A stretch of DNA of 64,000 nt from Adiantum capillus-veneris (GCA_014529385.2 CM043961.1:17540978-17604977), one strand, 5' to 3'. Counted from the stretch's first letter, positions 10,864 to 24,300 are shown. The notes: generated by a model not told the origin, from the letters alone. Numbers and translations: made by a program.

Positions 10864-13800
10864 ATGGACGGTCCCCTCTTACCCTGCAGACATCCCTTCT
10901 TCACCTTCAAGCAGTTGCGCAAATCAGAGTCGGTTAACAATTCCATGAAGCAGGCGCAGCTGGGCGACGTCTACAGCAATATTAACAGTACTACTTCTAT
11001 ACGTGATGAAGAACATACGAAGATTTGTAACCTTACATCACAAAGTTCATTAATGAGCAGTACTGCCATTCATACTTCCGCCCCTGACATGTGCAAGTAC
11101 TTTTTGGCGCCGCCGCTGATAGGAGCGTCACAGACAGCAGATCATCATGGCCCTCTTGCTCATAAGCCTGAGCTTCTTGCCTGCATGGACTTGAAAATGT
11201 CCATGGATGGTACTACTGCTGCAGAAGAGATTAATAAGAACAGAATTGTCGATGAAGCTCGTGAGCTTAACTACACCGCCCACAATCTTATCGACCATAT
11301 AGGGCGTCACTCGTCAGCGGTCGATGATGCGGACAGTTTGCATGTCGATGACACGACAACATTAGACCTGACGATGGCCAGCAGTATGGCGAAGAAGATT
11401 GGTCGATTACATACACATGAGCCTAGGGAGAGCGAATTTCTTGTAAGTGTGTGTGTTGATAATTGGATTTTCAAGATAATGAGTATGATCTGGGCAAGAA
11501 TCTCCCTAATTAATGGCCAATTATGTCTATTTTCGTCAGGAATTTGATATACATGTAGCCATAATACATTGCCATGTTTAATTAGCTGGCCGATTGCTAA
11601 TTTTGGTCATCTTAATCAAGCTTCAGGGCTAACTATAATGTACTGAAAGGGACTCATAGCTATTTCTTTCAGTCTTCTAATCTTGAGTAATTAATTTTCT
11701 TCTTTAATCTGCAGACATCTGAAAGCACTGCTTTCCAAGGTGATCAGCATCACTTCATGTTTAACCAACGTGCGGACCCTTCAGATTATTATCAGGTTCA
11801 TATTCTGACAATAATTGCTGTTGCGCCACCACAGAGATCGAGTGTAAACGGTAGCTCTCCTCATACTTATTTCAAATGTGTTCTTATGCAGCTGAGCTTG
11901 CTACAAGAGGATTTAGCGAAAATGAACGAGGAGAACGAACTGTTAAAGCTGAAGCTAGCAGAGATTACGACCAACTACAAGTGCTTGGAGAGTCACCTCT
12001 CTGCATTGTTGCGAACGCAGGGGCCACAGTCGAGCTTGGTTAACAAGGACACAAGCTCATCTCAGCCTCAGGTTGGCCCCTATTCCATATATGTATGTGA
12101 TTGTGGACCATATTCTAAGTCACGTTATCTGCAAGCTCTGCATCTGGTAGTATATAGAACAAATGTCTCCAAGGTGCTCCATCTGCTCATGCTTGTTGGC
12201 TTGGAGTGGACAAGTAAATCTTGCACAACTTATATACGCAAGCTAAACGCAACGGTACTTGATCTAATGTAGTGCATGTATATGCCTTATATATAAAGAC
12301 TCATTTCTGATTTCTCTAATCAGATCATTTCTACAATAGCTAATCAAAATTTTGTGATGAGCTAATGAATTAAGCGGTGGTCACGGTACTTGATCTAATG
12401 TACTGCATATATATGCCTTATATATTGAACTCTCTCTTTATCCGACTAAAGACTCATTTCTGATTTCTCTAATCAGATTTCTACAATAGCTAATCAATAT
12501 TTTGTGATGAACTAATCAATATTTTGCGGTGGTCACAGGATGCATAGTTATCAATTACTTTTTGGAATAGCTGTGCATCATGCATGGCTACTCCTGCACC
12601 ATTTATTTGTCTAGAATACGCAACTATGCAAGGCTTTTTGTAACTATGCTGATTTGGGCATAGTTGCATCAGTAACTTCTTTCTGATAATTGATGCACGC
12701 GTGACCACATCCTTATCTAAGCATTTTTCCATCTCTTTTATCAATACACATGCATGTGTGATTGTAAGCTAAGTAATTAGCCAATTAGCATTTCTTCTGT
12801 ATATCCCTGTTAATACATACATATGCATATACTAACACATACATAAGCTCTAGCTAAATCCAACTAACTATTATGTGCAGGCAATGCCTTTCACAGTGCC
12901 TTTAAAGGCTCCAAGAGGTTTGTCTCCTGATGAAAGCCGGCTACAGCATTTTGTGAGCCATCAAGAGGCTACCGCGGACAGCAGTTCGGAGACACCTCCT
13001 GCTCCAAACGATGAACCCCAAGCATCATCGGCACATCGCAAACGAAGTTTTCCTGCTGCTATGGGAAGCTTGCTTACCATTGGTGATGGTACCACACATG
13101 CCGTCTCTCCGATGAAGCTTCTGAAAACAAGTGATTCATTTGATCAACAGCATCTGCATGCGCAATCAAAGCTTTCTCCAGAGCATTCAATCAACGGTCC
13201 TGCCGATGCTGCATTTTCCCCATCGAAAGAAGGTGATGATCCAGTAATATCCGAGAAGAATGCATCCCTTGAACCAGGACTACGAAAAGCGAGAGTCTCC
13301 GTTCGAGCAAGGACAGAAGCTCCCATGGTAATTAATTTGAAATTAAAGTGGTCCTCGCTATATGTATGTAGCATAGTTGCCCCGTCCCAAAGAGCATACT
13401 CTCTTCGATTGATGATGTGAAGATTCTCATGAATATTTCCAGCAAATACTTGATTGTTTGTATTGGGTGATCAGTTGAGTGATGGATGCCAATGGAGGAA
13501 ATATGGACAGAAGATGGCCAAAGGAAATCCGTGTCCACGCGCTTACTACAGATGCACGATGGCGCCATCTTGTCTGGTGCGGAAGCAGGTGATAAACAAT
13601 GCCCACGGCTTAAATCTCTGTGTACACGAGTGAGGTTAATTAGGAATAACTAATGCCACCTTTAGGTTTCCTGAATCAAAGTGACTTCCTAAGGTTTAGT
13701 AATTAATGCCACCTTTAGGTTTCTTGAATTAAAGTGACTTTTCTTGAAGGTCTATATTCTCCATCTCCAATGGTAGGTACTGTGTGCTGATGATCACTTG

Positions 13801-14911
13801 ATTTGTCTTAATTACTCTCCATTTTATTGTACATTTCCCTTCTCAGCTTTTTTATAATTACAGGGAATTTTCTTTGTGTGTAATATCATTATCCATCTGT
13901 TGAATGTCAATACTTGTAATAATATTTTTCCCTTGTAACACAGCTTTTCTTGTTGGATTCACGCAGGTTCAAAGGTGTGCAGAGGATACTACCATCCTAA
14001 TCACCACATATGAGGGAACCCATAATCATCCTCTTTCGCCCGCCGCATCAATAATGGCATCGACTACTTCTGCGGCAGCTGCCACGCTTTTGTCCGGATC
14101 AACGAGCAGCACATCCACGCCTTCTGTACAGCTTGATTCAAGCTGTGCAAATCTAACTGGCAGCCTCAATGTGGACAGCTTGATTACTGGCAATGCTGCG
14201 GGCTCCCGATCGGCCTCAATTGGTGCTGCCGGCCTCATCTTTCCATTCTCTGCATCGACGGCGACAATTTCAGCATCGGCACCGTTTCCAACTGTCACTC
14301 TTGATCTCACATCAAATAGCCTTGCAGCGCAACAGATCTCTACACTCCATCAGCAGCCAGGGTCTTTGATTTGTGGGAGCATGCAGGATGCAGCAGCAGT
14401 GGCAGCAGCTGCTTTGATGTTACCGTTTAGCAGCAGCTACGGTAGCAACATGAGCGGTGCCACAAGCTCCGCGATAACGACAAGGGCAGCCCCGCTAGCG
14501 ATGAGCTCCAGCTGCAATAATGGAAGTAGCAATAATATGGCGATGCAGCATGCTGTGCAGTACGGAAACGTGCACCAAGTGGGTGCAGCAGGAAGCAGCA
14601 ACGTGCTTTACGAGCAGTTCAAGCAGCATCAGCCGGCGGGTGCGGCGTCATCTACCGTGGCGAGCAAGCTGCAGAGTTTGTTAGGAGAGGCAGCGATGGC
14701 GAGCTCTGTTGGTAGCTTCATGCAGGCCGTCAGATCGGCAGCTGGAGAGACCGATTCGACGGCTGTACTAGGCGGATCATCGTCTTCAACGCCGGGGGTA
14801 CAGTCGTTGATGGAGAGTGTAAATGCAGCGACTGCTGCGCTCACGTCGGATCCAAGCTTCACTGCTGCTGTTGCTGCCGCCATCACTTCCATCCTCACTC
14901 AAACCCGATAA
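10864..14911 (+). CDS. WRKY: WRKY transcription factor, group IIb (WRKY6-like)
   Basis: Six exons fit GT..AG introns, all phase 0: 10864-11442, 11715-11795, 11892-12071, 12881-13327, 13475-13588 and 13967-14911, giving about 781 residues. Exon 3 encodes a leucine-rich coiled coil ([20 protein letters not shown], about residues 222-241). Exon 5 begins the WRKY domain (WRKYGQK, about residues 436-442), with the zinc ligands C-X5-C-X23-H-X-H completed in exon 6. The intron falls just before VQR, the position known for groups IIa/IIb. Other IIb signatures are [11 protein letters not shown] and the C-terminal end [14 protein letters not shown]. Family knowledge: a nuclear DNA-binding regulator that recognises W-boxes (TTGAC) in stress, senescence and nutrient responses. 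The N-terminal part is longer than in most IIb members. No lesion was seen. It is the only clearly intact host gene here. Confidence 0.93.
12251..12537. repeat. direct duplication inside WRKY intron 3
   Basis: The block from GGTACTTGATCTAATGTA to GGTGGTCAC occurs at 12252-12386 and again from 12385 to 12537, the second copy with an extra CTCTCTTTATCCG segment. Shared words include GACTCATTTCTGATTTCTCT and TTCTACAATAGCTAATCAA. Confidence 0.85.
13646..13745. repeat. direct duplication inside WRKY intron 5
   Basis: AATGCCACCTTTAGGTTTC-TGAAT-AAAGTGACTT is present twice in succession with small differences. Confidence 0.85.
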
Positions 14912-16150
14912 GCGACTGTTGAACTGCTAGGATTGAGTTCTAATATCAAGCTGGTATTGAACCAGGTTCGATCCCGGCCAGCAGCATGTCATGCTCTTCC
15001 CAAAGGAGAAATCAAGGTGCTCTCTTGTCATTTCACCGAACGACCGCTCAAAAGGCTTGTGAGCCAACGTCCCTTGATTTTTTGCATCTTCCCCTCAATC
15101 ATGGGATTTTGACACCATGTGTGCTCTTTTCATCCAAATGTGAGTTCTTTTCATTCATAAGGAAACCTCTAACCTCTATCCAAGCATTAAACTCTTTATC
15201 TCATGGAACATGGGATGCATTCAAATTTCATCTTGTACATTACATGGAAAATAACAATGCTTTTTATTAGCTCTTAATTCTAATTCTAGTCATATTTAAC
15301 GATAATATTGTGGCAGAGCTTGCACACATTAATTTCCTAATTTGGCACCATTGTTGCCATGATGTCCATATGCTTTATGCGTTTCTTAGAGAACAAGTGC
15401 CACCATGCACCACCAATAAAAGTGCTTTTGGATTTGCCTCTTTTGTGTAATGGACATACAAGATGCATGGGGGGTAAATTGTTATTTGGCTTGATTAATT
15501 GACATGGAAGTGACAAGGTTTCATACATCCACACGAGGGCAAGAGGGAGGGAGGGAGGGGAGGGAGGGTGGGGTTTGGGGGTCTAACGGGGCAAAAATCT
15601 AACACCTTTTTGAGGGGAGGGAGGTAACTCAAAACAATTACCCTCTCTTTGCGTGGGGGTACCCTAATGAATCTTATTTCTCGAGGGTACACTATTGAGA
15701 ACTCTTTTATATAATGTGCATTCGAGGCTTATTTAAAACAACTTTTTAAAAACATGTTTGAATGAATAAAATGACCTTTAAAAAAATAAAGTGAAATAAA
15801 ATATTTAAATTTTTTCGCTAATGTATCTCTGTTAATTCGCTTAAATTGTTTGCCTTAAAAAACCCCTCCTATTGAACTTGCGTGGTACATTAACATGATT
15901 ACATAGTGACCCCCGAACTTTATTTAGGCACCCATTCATGGTCTAAAAACTCGTTGTGTATAGGATGATATACATGTATCACACTATAAACTTCATGTAG
16001 GTTTGTTCAAATACCTAACTTCAAAACTTATTGCATGATTGGTGTCTTCATTGCTCACTCGAACTTGTTAAGTACGTGTTTAACTACATCTTGTAGTTGC
16101 TTGTAACAAAAAAAATCTTGATTATGCTGTTTTGAGTTTTGGTCACAAAT
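14912..16150. other. WRKY downstream region and intergenic sequence
   Basis: No gene is supported. The WRKY 3' UTR must lie at its start, but I could not fix a polyadenylation site. A strong G-run cluster lies at 15548-15583, and the rest is AT-rich. Confidence 0.4.
15548..15583 (+). other. G-quadruplex-like G-run cluster
   Basis: Successive GGGAGGGAGGGAGGGG, AGGGAGGGTGGGG and GGGGG runs are separated by single bases or short spacers. This gives more than four G3+ runs, which satisfies the usual G-quadruplex pattern. It lies about 640 bases after the WRKY stop codon. Confidence 0.7.
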
Positions 16151-16156
16151 TCGTAT

Positions 16157-17925
16157 CACTACAACACGTCGTGCAAAAATCGACGTTTGTACTGACGCAG
16201 ATAAACGTGGTTTAAAATTAAAATGCATTGGAATAAGCATCCCTATACGCATCAGGCTCGTAGCATCTATATATGTGTCGGAATAATCACTTTCTATACC
16301 GACGCTCATACCAGCGCCGGTACAAACGCTCATACCAATGTCCGTATAGATGCCTATACCGATGCCTGTATAGACACCTGTACGGACACCTATAGAGACG
16401 TCCGTACAGACGTACATACCGACGTCTGCACCTGTAATTTTTTTTATAGCAGAGAGTAGTGCCATTTGTTGCTACATGTGCTGCAGTAACAAAGGCACAA
16501 CCTCTCTACTCAAAAGAAGAAGGCAAATGTAATCGCACTTTGCATTAATATAGATTGATAGTGCATCATAAAAAAATAAAGGACTATTAAGCAAACGACC
16601 ATAAATATGAAACTAGAAATTGCAATAATCAAAACTATGATAACCATAACTATTACCATTGCCATAAATAAACACAAAACTATAAGTATAACCATAAGAA
16701 AAACCATAACCTTAAATTTAAACATAATGATTACCTAGCTTAACCATAAAAAACACATAGTCTTAACCAATACCAGTGACATAATTATAAACAAATCATG
16801 ACCATTGCCACTATCATAACCATAAACATAAGCATAAGAATGACCATAAAAGGGTGTCAAAACCATAACCATTGCCATTGACATAACCACATAAATACCA
16901 TATCCAAAATTGTTGTTAACACCATAACCGTTACCACTATCATAAGCATAAACATAAACATAACCATAACCATAACCATAAAAGAGTTATCAAAACCATA
17001 ACCATTGTTGCTACCATAATAAAAAATAAACAATAACCAATTGTTAGTGACATAGCAAAAAATAAACCATAAGCATTATCATAAGCATAAACATAACAAT
17101 AAAGGTATTGTTAGAACCATAAACATTTTCATTATGTGCATCATAAGCATAATCATAATCATAAATAGTGATTAAATGTGCATCATAAGCGTACTCATAA
17201 TCATAAATAGTGATTAAGTGTATGTATAGTTATGTGTACATGTGTGTATGCATGAAAGAAAAAGAAGAAGAACTCAATGTGAGTGTGCGAGAAGTACGAA
17301 GAGTCAAGCAAATACCTGCAAAAACAAAGCATAAACATAGAAACACAAATATTTATGTGTATGCGTGTGTGCATGAAATAAAAAGGAGCTGCACTTACAT
17401 TTCAAGAATGTGAGTGTGAGAGAAGTGGTCAAGCAAATACTTGCAAAAATAAAGCATAAGCATTTTGTTATCCACACACCCAAACACAAATTTTCTAACA
17501 CAAATACAACAAAAAATGTACCTTCTTGTGTAGAAATGTGTGGAAGCATAGATGAGAAGTCGGAAGAGGCAACTCCACGAAGGTCTGCAAGGAGGGAGGA
17601 GGAGATGGGGAGGAGCTATGGAGGCGGCCGCAGTGTGGAGAAGAGACAAAACATAGAAAAATGAGCTCTCGGGTATTGTAAAGCAGTAGGTTATTGATCC
17701 AGATGTCTATAAAGGCCTCAGTATATGCATCGGTATAGGTGTTGGTATGAGCGTCGATATATGCGTTGGTAGTGGCGTCGGTATAGGCGTTGGTATACGT
17801 GATGAAATTTAAAATTTGAATTTTGAATTAAGCAATGTATCCCTCCATTTTTATCAACGCTTATACCGGCACCCGCCATCGACGTCGGAAAACTGGCGTC
17901 GGTAACCAAGTGATCCCTTGTAGTG
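16157..17925. mobile_element. probable non-autonomous CACTA-like element
   Basis: The left end reads CACTACAACACGTCGTGC and the right end is the complement of CACTACAAGGGATCAC, so CACTACAA is shared at both ends. Just inside each end lie arrays of short repeats in opposite sense: GACGCTCATACCAGCGCCGG-type at 16300-16435 and GTCGGTATAGGCGTTGGTAT-type at 17700-17800. The middle is the CCATAACC tract and no transposase. The flanking trinucleotides (TAT and AGC) do not match, so the two ends may not belong to one insertion. Confidence 0.55.
16580..17180 (-). repeat. CCATAACCAT-type tract (GGTTATGG family, reverse)
   Basis: AACCATAACCATTGCCATAA-like words repeat for about 600 bases with much divergence. 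Read on the minus strand it is the same class as the 7014-7388 tract. Confidence 0.75.
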
Positions 17926-18274
17926 AGCCGAATAAATGCACGACCTTATATTTAGATCAAATTAGGGGACAATTTGTCAAATTTACAAAAACGTTGGTGC
18001 GTCAGAATACACAATGAAGTATAAGGCAAAGACCCAATATGAACATATTTCAACCCTTGAGAAATCGAGAAGGGTTACATCATTAGCATCCACTATTTTG
18101 TAATTTTATGTATCGTGTGCGTTCAAGAAGTAAATTTAAAACCCCTCTACATACATTTGTTTTTGGAAACTGTTATATCTTTTTGGAAATTTTTAAACCG
18201 CTTATGATGAACGCACATACACTACTCGAGAATGAATCCACAAGGACGGATCATAGCCATGGAAAGAAGAGAGT

Positions 18275-18276
<2 letters not shown>

Positions 18277-18335
<59 letters not shown>
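18277..18335. repeat. (AG)n microsatellite
   Basis: An AG tract of about 59 bases. Confidence 0.95.
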
Positions 18336-18341
<6 letters not shown>

Positions 18342-18755
18342 TTGGTCTATGGTACCTGGTAGGTGTATACGCGATAATGTCCATGAGTATATCCATGGTC
18401 ATATTTTAAGGAAATTGAATAAAAAAAGAGTTTTCAACACGTCCCACTTGCCGTGTATATCTTGTTGCCTTTTTTTTTTTTTGGAGAAACTCTTCATTTG
18501 CGAAACCTCTCTATCTCTATATCCATCTTTGTCATCTCTTTCATGCACCTCCATCATCACCAGAGTCATAACTTGCCACACACATTCTTCTCTCACTTAA
18601 TTACACAAGCACGTGGTGAATTTTTCCACTCACATCAATGCATTGGATGGCGGACAAAGATGCGGCATCCGTACTCAACATTGATGGTATCCACATTTAA
18701 TTATAAAGGACATCACTATAAAACTTTCAAAACGTTTATTGCGGTCCTTTACCGC

Positions 18756-18762
<7 letters not shown>

Positions 18763-18846
<84 letters not shown>
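18763..18846. repeat. (GA)n microsatellite
   Basis: A GA tract of about 84 bases with one GATA interruption near 18813, about 290 bases before CACTA element A. Confidence 0.95.
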
Positions 18847-18847
<1 letters not shown>

Positions 18848-19284
18848 AAAATAGGGTGGCCAAAGAGGAGAGAGGAGAGCGGGAAGTATTTCTTTTGTAA
18901 ATTAAATATTACCGTGTATTTTAATGCGCATATTATTGTGTATTACCATGCATACCTCGCAACTTTCAAAAATAAGAGAGCGCGGTGTGCCTTGTTTCTT
19001 GCAGCATACCTTGCTCTTCTACTCCTACTAGAAGAGGAAACGCTAGCATTGCCACGGATTAACAAAGGAAAATAGAAAGAGAAAATATTGCATGTGCAGC
19101 AATAGCAGCGGCAAAGGACGTGGTAGTGGTTTCACTACAAGAGGTTATTCATATTAGCGACGCTCACACAGCGACGCTCAAAAAAAAAAATCCCGGCGTC
19201 GCTATGAGCGTCGCAAATTTCTTTTGTAAATTTGCGACGCTCTTAGCGACGCCGGCTGGGCTAAAAAAAGAACCGAGCGCGCCC

Positions 19285-19313
19285 AAAAACTCAGATCTCA
19301 GATCTGAGTTTTT
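19285..19313. promoter_or_regulatory. perfect palindrome near 5' end of element A
   Basis: AAAAACTCAGATCT, one C, then the exact complement: 14-base arms with a single-base spacer, about 150 bases inside the left terminus. Element B has the same structure at 41910-41940. Confidence 0.85.
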
Positions 19314-19340
19314 CGGCGCCCTCAAGCAAGGAGCAGGTAA

Positions 19341-19375
19341 CGCTCTCCCTCTCTCTCTCTCTCTCTTTTTCTTCT

Positions 19376-19459
<84 letters not shown>

Positions 19460-19577
19460 AGAGGAAGGAGAGCCAGGTATGCTCCTTCCCTCTCCTCATT
19501 CTCATGTTCCCTTCCCCTCTTTCTCTCTCCCTCTCTCTCTCTCTCACACACACACATACACACACACACATAGTGTT

Positions 19578-19627
<50 letters not shown>
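19341..19627. repeat. compound (CT)n, (CA)n, (CT)n, (GA)n microsatellites in element A
   Basis: CT near 19345-19365, about 79 bases of CA at 19377-19455, another CT/CA stretch at 19523-19571, and GA at 19580-19627. The same order, inverted, is present in element B at 41510-41880, so the tracts belong to the transposon family. Confidence 0.9.
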
Positions 19628-19631
<4 letters not shown>

Positions 19632-19894
19632 AACATAAACAAAAATGCACACACACATACATAAACAAAGAATGCACACACACATTGAGAGAGGAAAAGA
19701 GAGAGAGAGCATGCATAAACAAAAAACGCACGCATTGAGAGAGGAAAAGAGAGAGAGAGCATGCATAAACAAAAAACGCACACATTGAGAGAGGAAAAGA
19801 GAGAGAAAACATGCATACGATCCAAAAAAATGCACACACATTGAGAGAGAAAGAGAGAGAAACTAATTTAACGTCGTAGGAAACTAATTAAAAT

Positions 19895-19990
19895 TAAAAG
19901 ACCTAAAGATCTAGCCGACGAGGAGTTGAACTCAAGACCTATTATTCAAGAGGGAAATGGCATAATCAATCTATCATACTTGGCATGGGT
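19895..19990 (-). repeat. tRNA-like segment in element A
   Basis: On the minus strand it reads GATTGATTATGCCATTTCCC, then TCTTGAATAATAGGTC and TTGAGTTCAACTCC, resembling D-arm, anticodon-arm and T-arm. Two copies of the same segment occur in element B (41149-41440). Acceptor-stem pairing is not evident. Confidence 0.45.
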
Positions 19991-21184
19991 GATAGAAAGG
20001 TTATACCATTTATCTCTTTTTATTGGCACACACATCCACACACCCGCACACACACAAGAAGAAGAGAGTTATAACGTCGTAGGAAACTATCCTAAAAGAC
20101 GTTAAAGATTAGGTTAGATGTAGACTTATGTTAAATTAGATTTAGGTTTATTTAAGTTAAATTAGATTAGATTTAGGTTTATTTTTAACTAGATTTACGT
20201 TTATTTACGCTAGATTTAGATTTACGTTATATTAGATTAGATTTAGGTCTCCATAGACTGCGATGCCTGCATGAAGCGGGTGAAGAAAGCCCTCAATGGA
20301 ATATAGGGTATTGCTACCTTCACTCATGGTGGGCTCCGTCAATCCAAAAGTACTGGTGAAATGTCTTCAGAAGATAGGGAAGAAGGTGGATCTTCAGGGC
20401 GGCAAGAGTCACTACATCCCCGACACAATGACCATCTAGACAACCTCTAGTCATTCAACAGCAACTTCAAAGTTAGTAACAAGAGCAAGAACGGTCTAAA
20501 GGGCCAATTACTGTCGTCAGATGTGGATGGAGATGAGGCAGCGTCACCGCCGGAAGTTAACTCTCACATCTTTAGTGATGAGAATGCCAACTCTTGCCGA
20601 GTTATGTGAAAAATTATGTGTTAAATCAATTTTAAGGTTCTTATAATCCCTGTTAGTTTAGTTCTTTGTTTTTAATATAACATAATTTACGTTAGATTTA
20701 GATTTATGTTATATTAGATTAGACTTAGGTTTATTTAGGTTTACCCACACACACACACACACACACAAGAAGAAGAGAGTTTTAACGTCGTAGGAAACTA
20801 TCCCAAAAGACGTTAAAGATTAGGTTAGATGTAGACTTACGTTAAATTAGATTTAGGTTTATTTTTAGTTAGATTTACGCTTATTTACGTTAGATCGAGT
20901 CCACGCAAGAATTACTTACGGTTTAGGGTTTAGAGTTAGACGAACAGTGAAAAGATCTACTGTGAAAAGATGTTAAGATGCTGTGAAGTGCTACAACTAG
21001 AGAAGAGGCAAAGGGGTTTTGTCCACTACATGCAGTATCATGTAGACGTGGGTGTGTAGATTTTTTGTATCCACAAATATAGGTATTGACCAATAAAGAC
21101 GAGATTATAACCCGGTGGTTCTGATCTCCGTGCACCTCTAGACCGAGGTGTGCGGGGATTGGACATGACTAGAGAATGTGAGGT

Positions 21185-21186
<2 letters not shown>

Positions 21187-21270
<84 letters not shown>
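21187..21270. repeat. (AG)n microsatellite before the transposase gene of element A
   Basis: An AG tract of about 84 bases ending 65 bases before the presumed start codon. Element B has the equivalent CT tract at 38184-38257. Confidence 0.95.
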
Positions 21271-21272
<2 letters not shown>

Positions 21273-21334
21273 GACGAAGAATGCCAATAGAATATTAAAT
21301 TTGTTGTCCAGGTTATAAGATTTTTATCCTCATT

Positions 21335-24300
21335 ATGAGTAGTGACGAGGATGTGGGACCGTCCAACCGAAACACCTATCTCTCAACGAGGGTCTTATGT
21401 CCTTGTAATCAATGCAAGCATGCTGTGCGACGGACAAGACGTGTTTCATTGGAGCACGTTCGCGAATTTGGCGAGTTCGATCCATCTATTATAGATCGAG
21501 TTGTTGCCAATTATAACTCGTCGGACTCTGACGCTGGCCAACAAGCAGCAATCTTGCAACCCAATAGACGTGTTCGCAGGCGCTTTGGTCAAGCAGCATA
21601 TGTGAGGCCACAAGATATGTGAGGTCACAGCGCTTTTCAGGTGATCTATTACAATTAGTTTACTTTAATAAAAATCTAAATGTATAATGATCTGATAGAT
21701 TTTTACACGACTGTATCGTATTTTTATGTTGTGTAGATTGCTTAAAGAGCACATACTACCAACTGACAATGTGATGCCAGATTCTCGAGATGAAGCAAGA
21801 AAGATTTTGCGAAACTTGGGGATGGATTACAATTCTATCCACGCTTGTCTAATGACTGCATTCTTTTCAGAGGGGAATACATAGACATGGAGAAGTGTCC
21901 GAAATGTGATTCCGAAAGATATCGAGTAGATCTCCACGGGACAAAAATTCCACAAAAGGTTTTGCGACATTTTGCTCTGCTTCCTCGCATCAAGCATTTC
22001 TTCGAATGTAAGTCTATGGCCGCCCTAGCATCATGGCATGAGGAGAATAAATCTTCGGATGGTGTGCTACGAATTCCTGCAGATTGCGCAGCCTGGAAAC
22101 ATATAGATGGAACATGGTCGGATTTTGCAAGGGAAGCTCGAAATTTGCGCTTAGGCCTGGCTATGGATGGTGTAAATCCATTTGGTCAAAGATCAACATC
22201 TTACAGTGTATGGCCCGTTGTCATCGTCAACTACAACATTCCCCCGTGGTTGACTACGAAGAAGGGGCACCTATGGCTAAGCTTGATTGTGCTAGGGCGA
22301 TATAAAGTGGGGAATATGGATGTGTATCTTCTTCCACTATTGGAAGAGCTACAACAATTGTGGATTGGCATAGAGGTGGTGGATATGAGCCGACACACAG
22401 GACGACAGAATGCTTTGATCAGAGGCATTCTAATGTGGACCATGCATGACTATCCCGGGCTAACAAAATGCTCAGGTGATCTATTGACACTCCTCACTCA
22501 GACACTGTAAATCTTGTTTTTTCCCATAGTTGATCTATTATCATGTGTATACATGCAGGGCTTCAAACAAGTGGATACAGAGCATGTGTCACATGTGGAC
22601 CTAGACTGAATGCACGTAGGGCACCCTCACTGAAGAAGCAAATCTACGAAGGTCATCAAGCGTATCTTCCAGAGAATCATGTGTTACGCGACGGCTTTTT
22701 GGGAAGAGAGCCACCAAGGATGTCTGCACAAGCATGGTTAGAGCAGAAGGAGATGTGCGATGACGGATTGCCTCCAGGGATGAAGAGACTATCTCTATGG
22801 TACGAGTTACCATACTGGCCCCGACTCATGATCAATCACTTGCTCGATCCAATGCACATATTCAAGAATGTACGGTAATCTACTATGGGACCATCTGACC
22901 GGCAAGAAAGATACTTTGGGAGCCAGAGTTGACCTTAGAAATGTGGATCGTATGGAGCAATATTGGCCGCAAACAGCGTCTGATGGATCGATAAAACTCC
23001 CTAAAGCACCATGGATTTTCACAGGAGCCCAAGAACGCAAAGTAAAAGAGACCATTCGATCTTTGCGGACCCCCACTGGCGTAATGCACTCGCTCCGAAC
23101 GTGTTTTACTAAAGAAGGAAAGCTTACCGGTTTGAAGTCACACGATTGGCATAAAATGTGTCAGGTACGTTCATAGTGGACTTTAATATCATTGCATAAA
23201 ATGTGGACTTTAATATGATTGCTGCACATACTTTACAGTTTATTTTACCGGTTGCCATTGAGGGATGTTTGTCTCTCGACATCCGTAACACAATCTACAA
23301 ACTTGCAAAGCTGGTGCAATGGATCTCACAAAAGGAGATCAACGTAGACTCCATACCATTCGCCAAACTAAATGCTGCGGAGCTTGTGTGCATGTTTGAG
23401 AAACATTTTCCTACTACCATGCTAACCATTCAGGTGCATCTTCTTGTTCACATAGTTGATGAGGTGGAAATAGCTGGCACAGTTCATTCCAGATGGATGT
23501 TCTTCTTAGAACGTTTCATGAAAACGCTTAAGGGATATGTGCGTCAAAAGGCACGTCCGGAGGGTAGCATGGCAGAAGGTTGGTTGGTATCAGAGTCCCT
23601 AGTGTACATTGGAGAGTGGCTAGACGGATTTGATAAAGCCCGGGACACGCTATGGCGAACCATAGATGATGAGCGCATATCTGGGATTGTCATGTGCAAT
23701 CTCAGTGTTGAGAAGAAGATGACGGAAGATCTAGAGGCTAAAATCAACCGATTTTGCATGCTTCACAATCCAGTGATGTAAAAGTGGATTTCACAATATG
23801 AGGATGCAAAGCAAGAGCGACAAAGGGCACGAATCGAGTGGAGACGGGGAAGACGACCACCGATGCACTATCCAGCGGTTCTGGAGAGCCTACCAACCTT
23901 CATGAGCTTAAGATGGTTGCACAACCAATTGAAAAGCGCACAACAATGCGGTGACGAAGTGACTGAGGAAGAGTGGGAGTACTCTCTGGGTTGCGCGACC
24001 AAGGTAAGTTTGCAATGTACGACTAGCAAGTGACTTTATTTATAAAAGTTTGAACGGCCACTCATAATCTTTGTTCGTTGTAGTATAAGTCATACACAGT
24101 AGCATGGTGTAAAGGTCGACATTTTAGGGTGGAACGAATCGACAAAAAGCGTTTTACTCAAGATTGTGGAATCATGGCAAAATTTGAACAGTCTAGTCGA
24201 CGACGTTCCTCTGATGCAGATCCTGTGGTGGCGGAACTCACTTACTTCGGCACGCTGCAAGAGATTTTGAGGATCGATTACAGAGGATTTTTTGTCGACT

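Noticed and set aside
14026-14898. Minus-strand frames opposite the last WRKY exon
   Set aside because: They are shadows of the Ala/Ser-rich coding strand and have no domain or splice support.
19164-19841. Long open frames with SLSLSL, RERERE, CVCVCV or HTHTHT text, also at 3078-3667, 41471-41926, 55872-56730 and 62069-62653
   Set aside because: They are translations of dinucleotide microsatellites and carry no domain; length alone is not evidence.
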